A program made the translations under genes and the position numbers. A stretch of DNA of 64,000 bases from an uncultured Lachnospiraceae bacterium (GTDB lineage: Bacteria; Bacillota; Clostridia; Lachnospirales; Lachnospiraceae), in contig CAMZDG010000004.1 in the NCBI GenBank assembly GCA_947305245.1, positions 62,001-126,000 on the forward strand. The letters run 5' to 3'. The notes beneath the pieces are model-generated. The model was given only the letters and a program-made list of their open reading frames with translations. It made no database searches and had not been told where the DNA came from. Position 1 is the first letter of the stretch. Every line of letters starts with the position of its first letter. This document shows positions 56,079 to 64,000 of this stretch, one piece after another.

Positions 56079-56933
56079 TTGAGCGAAGACATCCTGACGG
56101 AGAAAAAAAAGAGAAGATGGTATTGGATCTGGGCGCTGATCCTTTTCGCACTGCTTTTGCTCCTGGGAGGGATCCTTTGGCGGGGGCAAAAAACGCATCA
56201 TCCAAAGTACGTGATCTTTGGTGACAGCATCCAGGCGACCGCAAGGGGCGAGGATTCCGTTGCGGACAGGCTTCAGGTGCTTTGCGGGAAAGAATTTCTC
56301 AACGCTTCCTTTGGTGGAACGGCGCTTGCCAAGATTCCAAGGGAGTCAGGGAGCATGGAACCAGGGGATTATTATTCCATGGTCTCGTTGGTGAATTCGG
56401 CGTGCGCCAGGGATTTCAGCGTCCAGCAGCAGGCGAAGATGGAGAGTTCCCCGACGAGTTATTTCGCACCCCTCATAGAGGAACTGGATCAGACGAGCTT
56501 TGCAAAGACGGAGCTGATGATCATCGCGCATGGGATGAATGACTATTTGTCCGGCGTTCCGCTAAGCTCTGACGATCCCATGGATGAGAACACCTTTGAA
56601 GGGGCGCTTCGATATGTGCTCAGTGCGTGGAAAAAACATTATCCTCATAGCAGGATCCTGCTGGTATCCCCCACTTATGCATGGTACCTTTTCTCCGGAA
56701 AGACATGCGAAGAGCAGGATTTCGGAGGCGGCTTTCTCGAGCAATATGTAGAGAGTGAGAGAAAGATCGCGAAAGAATATGACGTGGAAATGATCGACCT
56801 TTATCAAGATCTATACCGACATGAGACATGGGAAGACTGGGAAGAGTTCACTGTTGACGGCGTGCATCCGAATGAAAATGGAAGAAGGATGATCGCAGAG
56901 CGGATTGCCGCATATTTGGAGGAAAATCCATGA
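56079..56933 (+). CDS. membrane-anchored SGNH/GDSL hydrolase
   Basis: 284 residues starting with TTG 56079. A membrane helix (about 14-37, WIWALILFALLLLLGGIL) is followed by an SGNH domain with FGDSIQATARG (Ser50), FGGTALAK, HGMNDYLSGVPL and VDGVHPNENG (Asp260-x-x-His263). GMNDYLSGVPLSSDDPM resembles the matching part of the 465-residue protein encoded at 52827-54224, so the two are paralogues. It may esterify or de-esterify the glycan outside the membrane. The stop overlaps the next start by 4 bases (ATGA). Confidence 0.84.
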   Translation: MSEDILTEKKKRRWYWIWALILFALLLLLGGILWRGQKTHHPKYVIFGDSIQATARGEDSVADRLQVLCGKEFLNASFGGTALAKIPRESGSMEPGDYYSMVSLVNSACARDFSVQQQAKMESSPTSYFAPLIEELDQTSFAKTELMIIAHGMNDYLSGVPLSSDDPMDENTFEGALRYVLSAWKKHYPHSRILLVSPTYAWYLFSGKTCEEQDFGGGFLEQYVESERKIAKEYDVEMIDLYQDLYRHETWEDWEEFTVDGVHPNENGRRMIAERIAAYLEENP

Positions 56934-58501
56934 AAACGCCAGGCGAGGCAATGGTACAATTGAAAACGGTTTTTGGAAAGCGCCATGCGGCGGCTTTCTT
57001 GGCGACGTTTGTGACGGGGCTTCTCACCCATCTTCCCGTCATGCTGTCCGACCTGCCGAATCATGACGGCCTGGCCAGCATGTATTTTGATCAGAACATG
57101 ATCACCTCCGGAAGATGGTTTCTCACCGTAGCCTGCGGCTTTTCTTCTTACTTTACGGTGCCGTGGGTCATCGGATTGATCGGACTTTTGTTTCTTGGTC
57201 TGACCAGCGCCGTGCTGACGGAGCTCCTCGAATTAAAAAACACTGCGTCCATCGTGCTTTGCGGCGCCATGCTGGCGGCCTTTCCTGCGCTGGCATCGAC
57301 CTTTGCCTATGTATTCACGCTGGATGGATATATGATGGCGATGCTTCTCGCCGCGCTTTCGGTCTTACTGACGAAAAAGGGGAAATGGGGCTTCCTGTTT
57401 GGAGCCGTCTGCCTGGCGTTTAGCCTTGGGATCTATCAGGCTTATCTTCCCTTTGCCATGTTACTATGTATTTATCAGGTGATCCTTCTTTTGGAAAACG
57501 GCAGCTGGAAAGCGGACAAGAAGGGAACGCTCGCATGGATCGGCAGATACTTAGGGATGGGCGTTTTGGGGTTTGTCCTTTATTACCTGATCCTGCGCGT
57601 TTTGCTTTTGATCCAGGGAAAGGAATTGGCCTCCTATCAGGGGATCGGCCAGGCGGGAAGCGGCGCGGGGCAGGGCTTGCTCGAGAGCCTGAAAGAGATT
57701 TACGTGGATTTTTGGAAGTTTACGCTCGCAGGGCATATATTATGGCAAAATGTTTTTTCCGCGGTGGCACTTGGCCTTTTGGCACTCGTGATGATCTATG
57801 CGGTGATCCGCATGGCGACGATCCAAAAATGGTGGAAAGCTCCCGGCTTTTACGGGATCCTGATCGGTCTTTTCGTTGTGCTTCCTCCCTGTACCAGCTG
57901 CATCCGCCTGGTATCGCCGGAGCTGACCTATCATCTGCTCATGCGTTATCAGTGGGTGCTGTATCCCATGTTTGCGCTGGCCATCTGTGACAAGTATTTT
58001 GAGGGGGAAGGAAAGACGGACCGTTTCCTGGCACAGGCGCAGTGGACCTTGCTAGCAGCGGCGTGCACGCTTGTGTTCTGCCATTCGCTGGCTGATAACA
58101 TTGGATATTCCAATCTGGAGAAGAAGTACGAAAGGACCTATGCTTATTGCGTCAGGCTCCTCGATCGGATCGAGCAGACGCAGGGGTATTATCAGGGCAT
58201 TCCCGTGGCCATGATCGGCGTGGTCGGAGAGGATGCGTTCCCGAAGACAGACCTGACTGGCGAGGTGACCGGAAACATGATCGGACTTTCCGGGGAATAT
58301 CTGCTCTATACCGGGGATAACTATGAGGCGTTCATCAAAAATTATCTCGGGGCCAGCCTAAATATAGTGGACGCAGAGGCCATGGGTGAGATATACTTTA
58401 AGGATGAGTACGTTGCCATGGACAGCTTCCCCGGACCGAATTCCACAAAGGTGGTGGACGGGGTATTGTACGTAAAGACGGAGAATAAGAGGCGGGATTA
58501 G
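56930..58501 (+). CDS. GtrII-like multi-pass glucosyltransferase
   Basis: 523-residue integral membrane protein with about ten helices and a soluble C-terminal domain (about 400-523). HLPVMLSDLPNHDGLASMYF and ITSGRWFLTVACGFSSYF match the conserved N-terminal motif of the glucosyltransferase family known from O-antigen conversion (Glucos_trans_II). Family members use undecaprenyl-phosphate-sugar made by GtrB to decorate polymer outside the cell. A GtrB-like gene follows directly. It starts on ATG overlapping the previous stop. Confidence 0.83.
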   Translation: MKTPGEAMVQLKTVFGKRHAAAFLATFVTGLLTHLPVMLSDLPNHDGLASMYFDQNMITSGRWFLTVACGFSSYFTVPWVIGLIGLLFLGLTSAVLTELLELKNTASIVLCGAMLAAFPALASTFAYVFTLDGYMMAMLLAALSVLLTKKGKWGFLFGAVCLAFSLGIYQAYLPFAMLLCIYQVILLLENGSWKADKKGTLAWIGRYLGMGVLGFVLYYLILRVLLLIQGKELASYQGIGQAGSGAGQGLLESLKEIYVDFWKFTLAGHILWQNVFSAVALGLLALVMIYAVIRMATIQKWWKAPGFYGILIGLFVVLPPCTSCIRLVSPELTYHLLMRYQWVLYPMFALAICDKYFEGEGKTDRFLAQAQWTLLAAACTLVFCHSLADNIGYSNLEKKYERTYAYCVRLLDRIEQTQGYYQGIPVAMIGVVGEDAFPKTDLTGEVTGNMIGLSGEYLLYTGDNYEAFIKNYLGASLNIVDAEAMGEIYFKDEYVAMDSFPGPNSTKVVDGVLYVKTENKRRD

Positions 58502-58548
58502 CTTTGAGTGATTCCCGTGAAGGAGACGAATAGAAGGAGGAACGCCAA

Positions 58549-59505
58549 ATGGCGCTTTTGTCGGTCGTGTTGCCCTCGTATAACGAGGAAATGAACGTTG
58601 AAAATACTGCCAAGACTTTGGCTGCGCTCTTTGAGAAGGAAAAGATGGACTATGAGCTCGTCTTTGTCAGCGACGGATCAAGGGACAAAACCTTTGAGGC
58701 CATCAAAAAGCAGTCCGAGGAAAACCCCAGGGTCAAGGGCGTGGAGTTTTCCCGCAATTTCGGAAAGGAAGCCGGGATCTTTGCCGGGCTGGAGCTAGCG
58801 ACGGGAGACGCCGTGGTGGTGATGGACTGTGATCTGCAGCATCCGCCCGAGGTCATCCCGAAGATGTGGGAGCTTTGGAAGGAAGGCGCACAGATCGTGG
58901 AGGGGAAAAAGTCCTCCCGCGGTAAGGAGAGCATTTTCCACAGGATGTCCGCAGGGCTGTTTTACAAGATCATGAGCAGTCTGATCAAGATGGACATGAG
59001 CTCGTCCTCAGATTTTAAGCTCCTCGACAGGCGCGTGGTGGACGTGCTTCTTGGACTTCCGGAGCGGAATACGTTTTTCCGCGCCCTGACCTTCTGGGCC
59101 GGGTTTGACACGCGCACGGTGGAATATGAAGTGCAGGAGAGGAAATACGGCAGCAGCAAGTGGAATTTCTTCAGCCTGATGAGATATGCCATTGCCAATG
59201 CAACTTCCTTTAGCACCTTGCCGCTTCAGCTGGTGACGATGATGGGAACCATCTCCATCATTTTCAGCGTGATCCTCGGGATCCAGACGCTGGTAAAGTA
59301 CCTGATGGGGAATTCCGTGGAAGGCTTTACCACGGTGATCCTGCTTGTCTTGATCATCGGCGGTTTCATCATGCTGAGCCTTGGCATCATCGGACATTAT
59401 ATCGCGAGGGTATATGAAGAGGTCAAGGGGAGACCGAAGTATGTCATCAATAAGGTGACGGAGAACGTGAAGGGTAACGTGACGGGAAGCTGGAAAAGAA
59501 GATAG
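58549..59505 (+). CDS. GtrB-like bactoprenol sugar transferase
   Basis: 318 residues. LSVVLPSYNEEMNVENTAKT, VSDGSRDKT, FSRNFGKEAGIFAGLELATG and the D-x-D-containing MDCDLQHPPEV are those of GtrB/DPM1-like GT2 enzymes. Two C-terminal membrane helices (about 232-256 and 264-288). ARVYEEVKGRPKYVI is the usual tail. A very strong GAAGGAGGAACGCCA ribosome binding site precedes ATG. It would load undecaprenyl phosphate for the GtrII-like protein encoded just upstream. Confidence 0.92.
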   Translation: MALLSVVLPSYNEEMNVENTAKTLAALFEKEKMDYELVFVSDGSRDKTFEAIKKQSEENPRVKGVEFSRNFGKEAGIFAGLELATGDAVVVMDCDLQHPPEVIPKMWELWKEGAQIVEGKKSSRGKESIFHRMSAGLFYKIMSSLIKMDMSSSSDFKLLDRRVVDVLLGLPERNTFFRALTFWAGFDTRTVEYEVQERKYGSSKWNFFSLMRYAIANATSFSTLPLQLVTMMGTISIIFSVILGIQTLVKYLMGNSVEGFTTVILLVLIIGGFIMLSLGIIGHYIARVYEEVKGRPKYVINKVTENVKGNVTGSWKRR

Positions 59506-59531
59506 AATAAGTCAAAAGAATGGAGACGGAA

Positions 59532-60662
59532 ATGATCAATTTTAACGTACCGCCCTGTGCGGAAAATGCAATGAAATACATCGGAGAGTGCGTCAAGAAT
59601 CAGAAGATCTGCGGGGATGGACAGTATACGAAGAAGTGTAATCAGTGGATCGAGGAGAAGACGGGAACGGCGAAATGTCTTCTGACCACCTCCTGTACCC
59701 ATGCCACGGAAATGGCGGCACTCCTCGCGGACGTAAAGCCCGGTGATGAGGTGATCATGCCCTCCTATACCTTTGTTTCGACGGCGGACGCCTTTGTGCT
59801 CAGGGGAGCAACGCCTGTGTTCGTCGACATTCGTCCGGACACCATGAACATTGATGAAAAGCTCATTGAGGCGGCCATTACGGAAAAGACGAAGGCGATC
59901 GTTCCCGTGCACTATGCAGGCGTTGGCTGCGAGATGGATACCATTATGGAGATCGCAAAGCGTTATCACCTGATCGTGATCGAGGATGCCGCACAGGGCA
60001 TCATGGCGACCTACAAGGGGAAGGCCCTTGGCACGTTTGGTGAATATGGATGCTTTAGCTTCCATGAGACCAAGAATTACAGCATGGGCGAGGGCGGCGC
60101 GCTCCTGATCCGCGATGAGAAGAACGTGGAAGAGGCGGAGATCATTCGCGAGAAGGGAACCAATCGCACCAAGTTCATCCAGGGAAAGATCGACAAGTAT
60201 ACCTGGATCAATTTTGGATCTTCCTATCTGCCCAGTGACATGAACGCAGCATACCTCTATGCGCAGCTGGAGATCGCGGACCAGATCAATGACGCGCGGC
60301 TTGCCATCTGGCACCGGTATTACGACACCTTAAAGCCCTTGGCAGATGCTGGAAAGATCGAGCTTCCCGTGGTGCCGAAGGAATGTCAGATCAACGGCCA
60401 CATGTTTTATCTCAAGGTGGCGGACGGGAAGGAACGGAAGGTCTTCATGGACGAGTATCTGAAGGCGCAGAACGGGATTTATGCCGTTTCGCATTACGTT
60501 CCCCTACACACGGCGCCGGCAGGACAGAAGTTTGGCCGCTTCCACGGAGAGGACAGATACACGACCAAGGAGAGCGAGAGACTGGTACGTCTTCCCATGT
60601 ACTATGGCCTGACCATGGATCAGGTGGATTATATCTGCGATAAGGTGAAGGAATTCTTTTGA
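59532..60662 (+). CDS. wecE: dTDP-4-amino-4,6-dideoxygalactose transaminase (WecE/RffA-like)
   Basis: PLP enzyme that converts dTDP-4-keto-6-deoxyglucose to dTDP-4-amino-4,6-dideoxygalactose. INFNVPPCAENAMKYIGECV, the start YTKKCNQWIEEKTG, EDAAQGIMATYKGKALGTFG and the Schiff-base lysine in SFHETKNYSMGEGG follow the RffA pattern closely. ATG 59532 is chosen over 59520 for GGAGACGGA. No rmlA/rmlB to make the donor is in the window, so those must be elsewhere. The stop overlaps the next start by one base. Confidence 0.92.
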   Translation: MINFNVPPCAENAMKYIGECVKNQKICGDGQYTKKCNQWIEEKTGTAKCLLTTSCTHATEMAALLADVKPGDEVIMPSYTFVSTADAFVLRGATPVFVDIRPDTMNIDEKLIEAAITEKTKAIVPVHYAGVGCEMDTIMEIAKRYHLIVIEDAAQGIMATYKGKALGTFGEYGCFSFHETKNYSMGEGGALLIRDEKNVEEAEIIREKGTNRTKFIQGKIDKYTWINFGSSYLPSDMNAAYLYAQLEIADQINDARLAIWHRYYDTLKPLADAGKIELPVVPKECQINGHMFYLKVADGKERKVFMDEYLKAQNGIYAVSHYVPLHTAPAGQKFGRFHGEDRYTTKESERLVRLPMYYGLTMDQVDYICDKVKEFF

Positions 60663-61939
60663 TGGAATGCGTGAAACTGCGGAAAATGGCGAAGGGTTTG
60701 GCTGAGGTGCTCACAAGGGTGGCGATCCTTGGAATGAGCGCCCAGGTTTTGCTTGGCCTTTTTTGGATCCTGACCCATTTTTCCACTTTTCCGAAATATG
60801 AAGAGAGCCTCTTTCTTTTGAAGGTGCAAGAGAGCCTTGTCTTTGACGAATATACGGGGATCCTGTATCCTCTTTTGATGCGCTTACTATCGATGGTGGC
60901 AGGCGCATTTTCCATGCCGTTTTATTGCCTCATCTATGTGATCCAGTTAGGCGTGGCAGCCTGGGCCGCTTTCTATTTCGTGGCAGGACTCGGCGGGATG
61001 AAAAGGGCGGCAGGCTGGTTCCGCGCCCTGATTGCTTTGGCCCTTCTGACGATGCCTGTCTCCTTGCAGTGTCACCTGGCAGTATTGCCGTATTCCCTGG
61101 CGGGATCCTTTTTCCTTTTGCAGCTCGGCATGCTCCTTCGCGCGGTAAGGAGGGGTGAGGTGGCTGATCATGATGGGGCGAAGGCATGGAAGGGATGGAA
61201 GCGCCCCGCGTGGAACCTTGTCAGAATGGGCCTTGCGTGGAGCTTGCAGGCGTTTCTGCTCCCGGAATATTATTTGTTCGGAGGCCTTCTTCTCGTGTTT
61301 TACGGGCTCTGGGAAGCCTTTGGAAAGCGGGAAGATAAAGAAGTCTTGGCAAAGGAAGAAGCTGCCAGAGTGTTTCCGATCCTGCTACTTACGGCTGTTT
61401 TTCTGAGTTTGATCCCCTGCGTCATGAAAATGACGATCGCGGAAGACTCTGGGCATGGGAGCAACTTAGCTGCGGCGACTTTTCAGAATTCTGCCGACAA
61501 ATCGCTGAAAGAGGCGGTGAAGGACGCCGTGGCCTATGAGCTTTCTCCAGCCTTCCATCTTCTGACATTAAATGGGAAAGGACATTACACGCAGCTGGCG
61601 AAAAATCAGGAGATCATGAGATGGAGAACTCCCTTTTGGGCTACTGTTTTTATAAGCTTCGGAGGGTGGTGCTTCCTTGGCATTTTGCTTCTCGGCGCCT
61701 GCCTTCAGGCGGCGACGCTGATCCGCAGACAGGGGAAGAAGCGTTTTCTTGCGATCCGCGAACTGATCGCCCTATTTCTGACGGGGATGGCCATGGTGGC
61801 CTATTATTCCCTTTGGGCCGGCGGCGCCATGGATGATAAGAAAACCTATGTCATTGCACTTCTTTGGGTGGCCGCGACAGGAAATGCCATTGCGAACAAC
61901 GTACGATTTGAGCAGAAGGAGAAGAAGGCAGGAGAATGA
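60662..61939 (+). CDS. uncharacterised multi-pass membrane protein
   Basis: I do not recognise the family. The 425-residue protein has about nine hydrophobic helices (for example MSAQVLLGLFWILTHF, YSLAGSFFLLQLGMLL, VFPILLLTAVFLSLIPCVM, ELIALFLTGMAMVAYYSLWA) and one large polar loop (about 270-315). YTGILYPLLMRLLSMVAG resembles the first luminal loop of GT-C type enzymes. It is coupled by overlap to wecE upstream and to the split DUF6077 gene downstream (ATGA). A transferase role in glycan decoration is possible only by context. Confidence 0.7.
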   Translation: MECVKLRKMAKGLAEVLTRVAILGMSAQVLLGLFWILTHFSTFPKYEESLFLLKVQESLVFDEYTGILYPLLMRLLSMVAGAFSMPFYCLIYVIQLGVAAWAAFYFVAGLGGMKRAAGWFRALIALALLTMPVSLQCHLAVLPYSLAGSFFLLQLGMLLRAVRRGEVADHDGAKAWKGWKRPAWNLVRMGLAWSLQAFLLPEYYLFGGLLLVFYGLWEAFGKREDKEVLAKEEAARVFPILLLTAVFLSLIPCVMKMTIAEDSGHGSNLAAATFQNSADKSLKEAVKDAVAYELSPAFHLLTLNGKGHYTQLAKNQEIMRWRTPFWATVFISFGGWCFLGILLLGACLQAATLIRRQGKKRFLAIRELIALFLTGMAMVAYYSLWAGGAMDDKKTYVIALLWVAATGNAIANNVRFEQKEKKAGE

Positions 61940-63015
61940 TCAAAATACTTCTTACGGTAATGATCTTAATAGCGTTGCCCACGGCGGTGGGAACCATCTT
62001 TCTCCCCTTACAAAAGAAGGGAGGGAGGATTGTTTTTTCGTGGATCTTTGGAATGATCACCCTCTGGGGAGGCTTCCAGCTTCTGTGCGTGCCCATGATC
62101 CTGAGGAATCAGCGCTTTTTGCAGATCGTCTGGGCGAATCGCATTCTCTGGCTGTGCCTGCTCCTTTTGGCGGCGGTTCTCGCGATTTTCCGAAAAAGGG
62201 CGGGCAGGATGGAAGCAGTGGCCCCGAAGGAAGAGAAAGAACAGGGAACGGTTCCTCAGAAAAGGATCACGATCGGGCTTTGGGTTTTGTTTTTTGCACT
62301 CTTTCTTCTTCAGGTGGTCTGTTCCGTATTCCTGGCGTATGAAGAGGGCGATGACTCGTTTTACGTCGCCATCACGACGGCATGCAGGGATGACAACGTT
62401 CCTTACAGTATCGAGCCTTATACGGGTCTGACGACCGGGCTGGACGTAAGACATGCCTTTGCGCCGTTTCCCGTTTGGGTCGCGCTCCTGGCAAGGTCGG
62501 CTGGCGTATCGGGCGCAGCTGCCTCCCATGTGGGGATGCCGCTTCTCATTCTTCCCATGGCATACGGGCTGCTCTACCTGATCGGAAAGAAGCTCCTTGC
62601 GGGAGAAGGAGGAAAGGGCTGGCAGCTTCCGCTGTTTCTGTCCGCGGCGGCACTACTCGTGATCTTTGGCGGGTATTCGACCTACTCCCCGGAGAATTTC
62701 CTTTTGGTTCGGGCCACGCAGGGAAAGGCAGTTTTGGCGAACGTGATCATTCCGTCGCTGTTTTATCTGCTTCTTTTGTGGATGGAGAAGCTCGAAAAGA
62801 AGGAGCCGGTGCCGATCTCCTGCTTTTTCCTCACGGCGATCGTGATGGTGGCAGGGTGCCTTTGCAGTACCATGGGAGGAATGCTCCTTCCTATGATCTA
62901 TGGGATCGCGGGCCTTTGCGGCGTGGTCGCGTACAAAAGATGGAAACATTTGATCGGAATGGGATGTGTCCTTTTGGTTCCGTTCGGATTTGCGGTATTA
63001 TACTTATTAAATTGA
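61936..63015 (+). CDS. DUF6077 multi-pass membrane protein, N-terminal half of a split pair
   Basis: 359 residues, about nine helices. After a first set of four helices, EGDDSFYVAITTACRDDN and PYTGLTTGLDVRHAFAPFPV mark the DUF6077 loop, with its Asp-Asp and PYTG. FLLVRATQGKAVLANVIIPS is another family hallmark (WQGKAxLAN). It would be expected to act outside the membrane on lipid-linked sugars, but no function is proven. The start overlaps the previous stop by 4 bases. Confidence 0.78.
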   Translation: MIKILLTVMILIALPTAVGTIFLPLQKKGGRIVFSWIFGMITLWGGFQLLCVPMILRNQRFLQIVWANRILWLCLLLLAAVLAIFRKRAGRMEAVAPKEEKEQGTVPQKRITIGLWVLFFALFLLQVVCSVFLAYEEGDDSFYVAITTACRDDNVPYSIEPYTGLTTGLDVRHAFAPFPVWVALLARSAGVSGAAASHVGMPLLILPMAYGLLYLIGKKLLAGEGGKGWQLPLFLSAAALLVIFGGYSTYSPENFLLVRATQGKAVLANVIIPSLFYLLLLWMEKLEKKEPVPISCFFLTAIVMVAGCLCSTMGGMLLPMIYGIAGLCGVVAYKRWKHLIGMGCVLLVPFGFAVLYLLN

Positions 63016-63040
63016 CGGGCTTGCCCGGGAAAGGGAGACA

Positions 63041-63796
63041 ATGACAGCATTTCAGACATTTCGCGGATATATGGGCACGGGCCTCATACTGATCTGGTAT
63101 CTGGCAATGGTTGTCTTCCTGTTTGTGACGGAAAAGAGGAAGGACAGGAGGATTTTACTGATCTATGTGCCGTTTCTACTGCTCCTTTTGTTTTTTAATC
63201 CGCTTTTTGATAAGCTCTTTCAAAGGTTTTTGGGGAAGGAGATTTACTTCCGCATCCTTTGGCTATTGCCCGTGACGGTGACGCTCTGCTATGGCATCGT
63301 TCGGGTCTGTGCCGCCCTGCGCGGGAAAAAGCAGTGGATCTTTGCAGGGATCGCGGCAGCGTTCATTGTTATCTCAGGAACCTGCGTCTATTCGAGTCCG
63401 CTGTTTTCCAAGGCGGAGAACGCAGACCACGTGCCGCAGGAGGTGGCGGAGATCTGCGACATGATCAATCTTCCGGGCGTCAACGTCATGGCGGCATTCC
63501 CGGTGGAAATGATCTATTACGTGCGACAGTATTCGCCCTTTGTGTGTATGCCTTATGGCAGGGAGATCATGCTGAACGGCTTCAGCGAATTGGAATATTG
63601 CATGCACTATTCCAAGATCGACGTGGAGCGCCTGTCGGCGCTTGCAAAGGAACAGAGATGTCATTACGTCATCTTTGAGAAGGAAAAAGAATTGATCGGG
63701 AACATGGAAGATTATGATTACGTTCTTTGGGGCCAGGTCGGGAAATACCTGGTGTACAGAGACATGAGCATTCCCTCTTATTCTCCTGCGGAATGA
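63041..63796 (+). CDS. membrane protein with soluble C-terminal domain, second half of the DUF6077 pair
   Basis: 251 residues. Four hydrophobic helices (about 10-30, 37-55, 70-90 and 96-115) precede an alpha/beta soluble domain with GVNVMAAFPVEMIYYVRQY, then the ending HYVIFEKEKELIGN and VGKYLVYRDM. It has its own AAAGGGAGACA ribosome binding site 25 bases after the upstream stop, so this is a true second gene rather than a simple read-through break. It is paralogous in layout to the protein at 34043-34921. Confidence 0.72.
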   Translation: MTAFQTFRGYMGTGLILIWYLAMVVFLFVTEKRKDRRILLIYVPFLLLLLFFNPLFDKLFQRFLGKEIYFRILWLLPVTVTLCYGIVRVCAALRGKKQWIFAGIAAAFIVISGTCVYSSPLFSKAENADHVPQEVAEICDMINLPGVNVMAAFPVEMIYYVRQYSPFVCMPYGREIMLNGFSELEYCMHYSKIDVERLSALAKEQRCHYVIFEKEKELIGNMEDYDYVLWGQVGKYLVYRDMSIPSYSPAE

Positions 63797-63835
63797 ACCC
63801 GGCCCCGTCCGGACTTACAATTGCATAGAATGTCT

Positions 63836-64000
63836 TTATTTCTTTTCGTCAAATTGGGTCAGCGCGCCGATGAATCTTTTCACCACCAGCTCGCGGCCCT
63901 TTTGGTTTAAATGCACTTCATCGGAAAGATATTCCGGAGCCTCGTCCTCGTTGAAGGTTCCGTAGATATTATCGAGAAAGCTTACGTTCGCCCCAACGGC
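63836..64000 (-). CDS. C-terminal part of a third SGNH/GDSL hydrolase, cut by window end
   Basis: The reverse strand is open from 64000 to a TAA at 63838-63836. The 54 residues include YLSDEVHLNQKGRELVVKRF, matching the last SGNH block (D-x-x-H) and its following helix. It converges with the DUF6077 run. The N-terminal part, including the GDS serine, is off the window, so length and anchoring are unknown. Confidence 0.7.
   Translation of the reverse strand, partial: AVGANVSFLDNIYGTFNEDEAPEYLSDEVHLNQKGRELVVKRFIGALTQFDEKK

Noticed and set aside
63005..63045. Frameshift or sequencing error splitting one DUF6077 gene
   Set aside because: The second gene has its own ribosome binding site and ATG, and the same split occurs independently at 34043, so two real genes are more likely.

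Overview
The window looks like a chromosomal segment of a low-to-moderate GC Gram-positive bacterium of class Clostridia, most likely family Lachnospiraceae. The evidence is a Spo0A-type DNA-binding domain, ftsEX followed by a coiled-coil M23 hydrolase, the cdaA-cdaR pair, a CvfB-type S1 protein, RecD2, an HPr carrying both His15 and Ser46, AGGAGG-like ribosome binding sites and sigma-A promoters. Species cannot be named from sequence alone. No rRNA, tRNA, CRISPR array, insertion sequence, integrase or prophage was seen. No stretch over 300 bases lacks a gene; the longest gap is about 220 bases, between the mreB-like gene and recD2.

Bases 1-31200 are mostly housekeeping. In order: the 3' part of a Y-family polymerase gene, a glycerol-1-phosphate dehydrogenase-like gene, a domain-permuted GH3 glycosidase, an acyl-ACP thioesterase, a cvfB-like gene, a glycerophosphodiesterase and a PucR/CdaR-like regulator. 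Then come the division/cell-wall set ftsE-ftsX-M23 hydrolase-ctpA, uvrB-(small membrane protein)-uvrA, a SUV3-like RNA helicase with a C-terminal zinc ribbon, a stand-alone mreB-like gene and recD2. A run comF - two membrane proteins - cdaA (c-di-AMP synthase) - cdaR follows, then ptsH, and two genes on the minus strand (DUF3048 lipoprotein and DUF212/PAP2-like).

Bases 31390-64000 are a cell-surface glycan region. After a GtrB-like glycosyltransferase and a receiver-less Spo0A DNA-binding protein, a long co-directional run (33048-48948) encodes a split DUF6077-like membrane pair, a polyprenyl-phosphate sugar transferase, a Wzz-like protein with a degenerate kinase-like domain, six glycosyltransferases, an EpsG/Wzy-like polymerase, a glucosaminidase ending in 41 Gly-Gln-Glu-type triplets, and a lipoprotein ending in a Thr-Pro tail. 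A strong promoter then starts pseB-pseC-GNAT-GtrB. From 54328 a second run encodes a PglK-like ABC flippase, an SGNH hydrolase, a GtrII-like membrane glucosyltransferase, GtrB, a WecE-like aminotransferase and three more membrane proteins, including a second split DUF6077 pair. Two further SGNH hydrolase genes lie on the minus strand.

Taken together, the second half can build lipid-linked oligosaccharide on the inner leaflet (PNPT enzyme plus glycosyltransferases), export it (ABC flippase), polymerise it (EpsG-like) and control its length (Wzz-like). It can then decorate it outside with sugars carried on undecaprenyl phosphate (GtrB plus multi-membrane transferases) and possibly with acyl groups (SGNH proteins). 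The amino-sugar genes pseB, pseC, the GNAT gene and wecE would supply 4-amino-4,6-dideoxy sugars. The most unusual items are the two adjacent repeat-tailed surface proteins, the two split DUF6077 modules, the receiver-less Spo0A with Spo0A-box-like sites in its own upstream region, and the two uncharacterised membrane proteins placed directly before cdaA.
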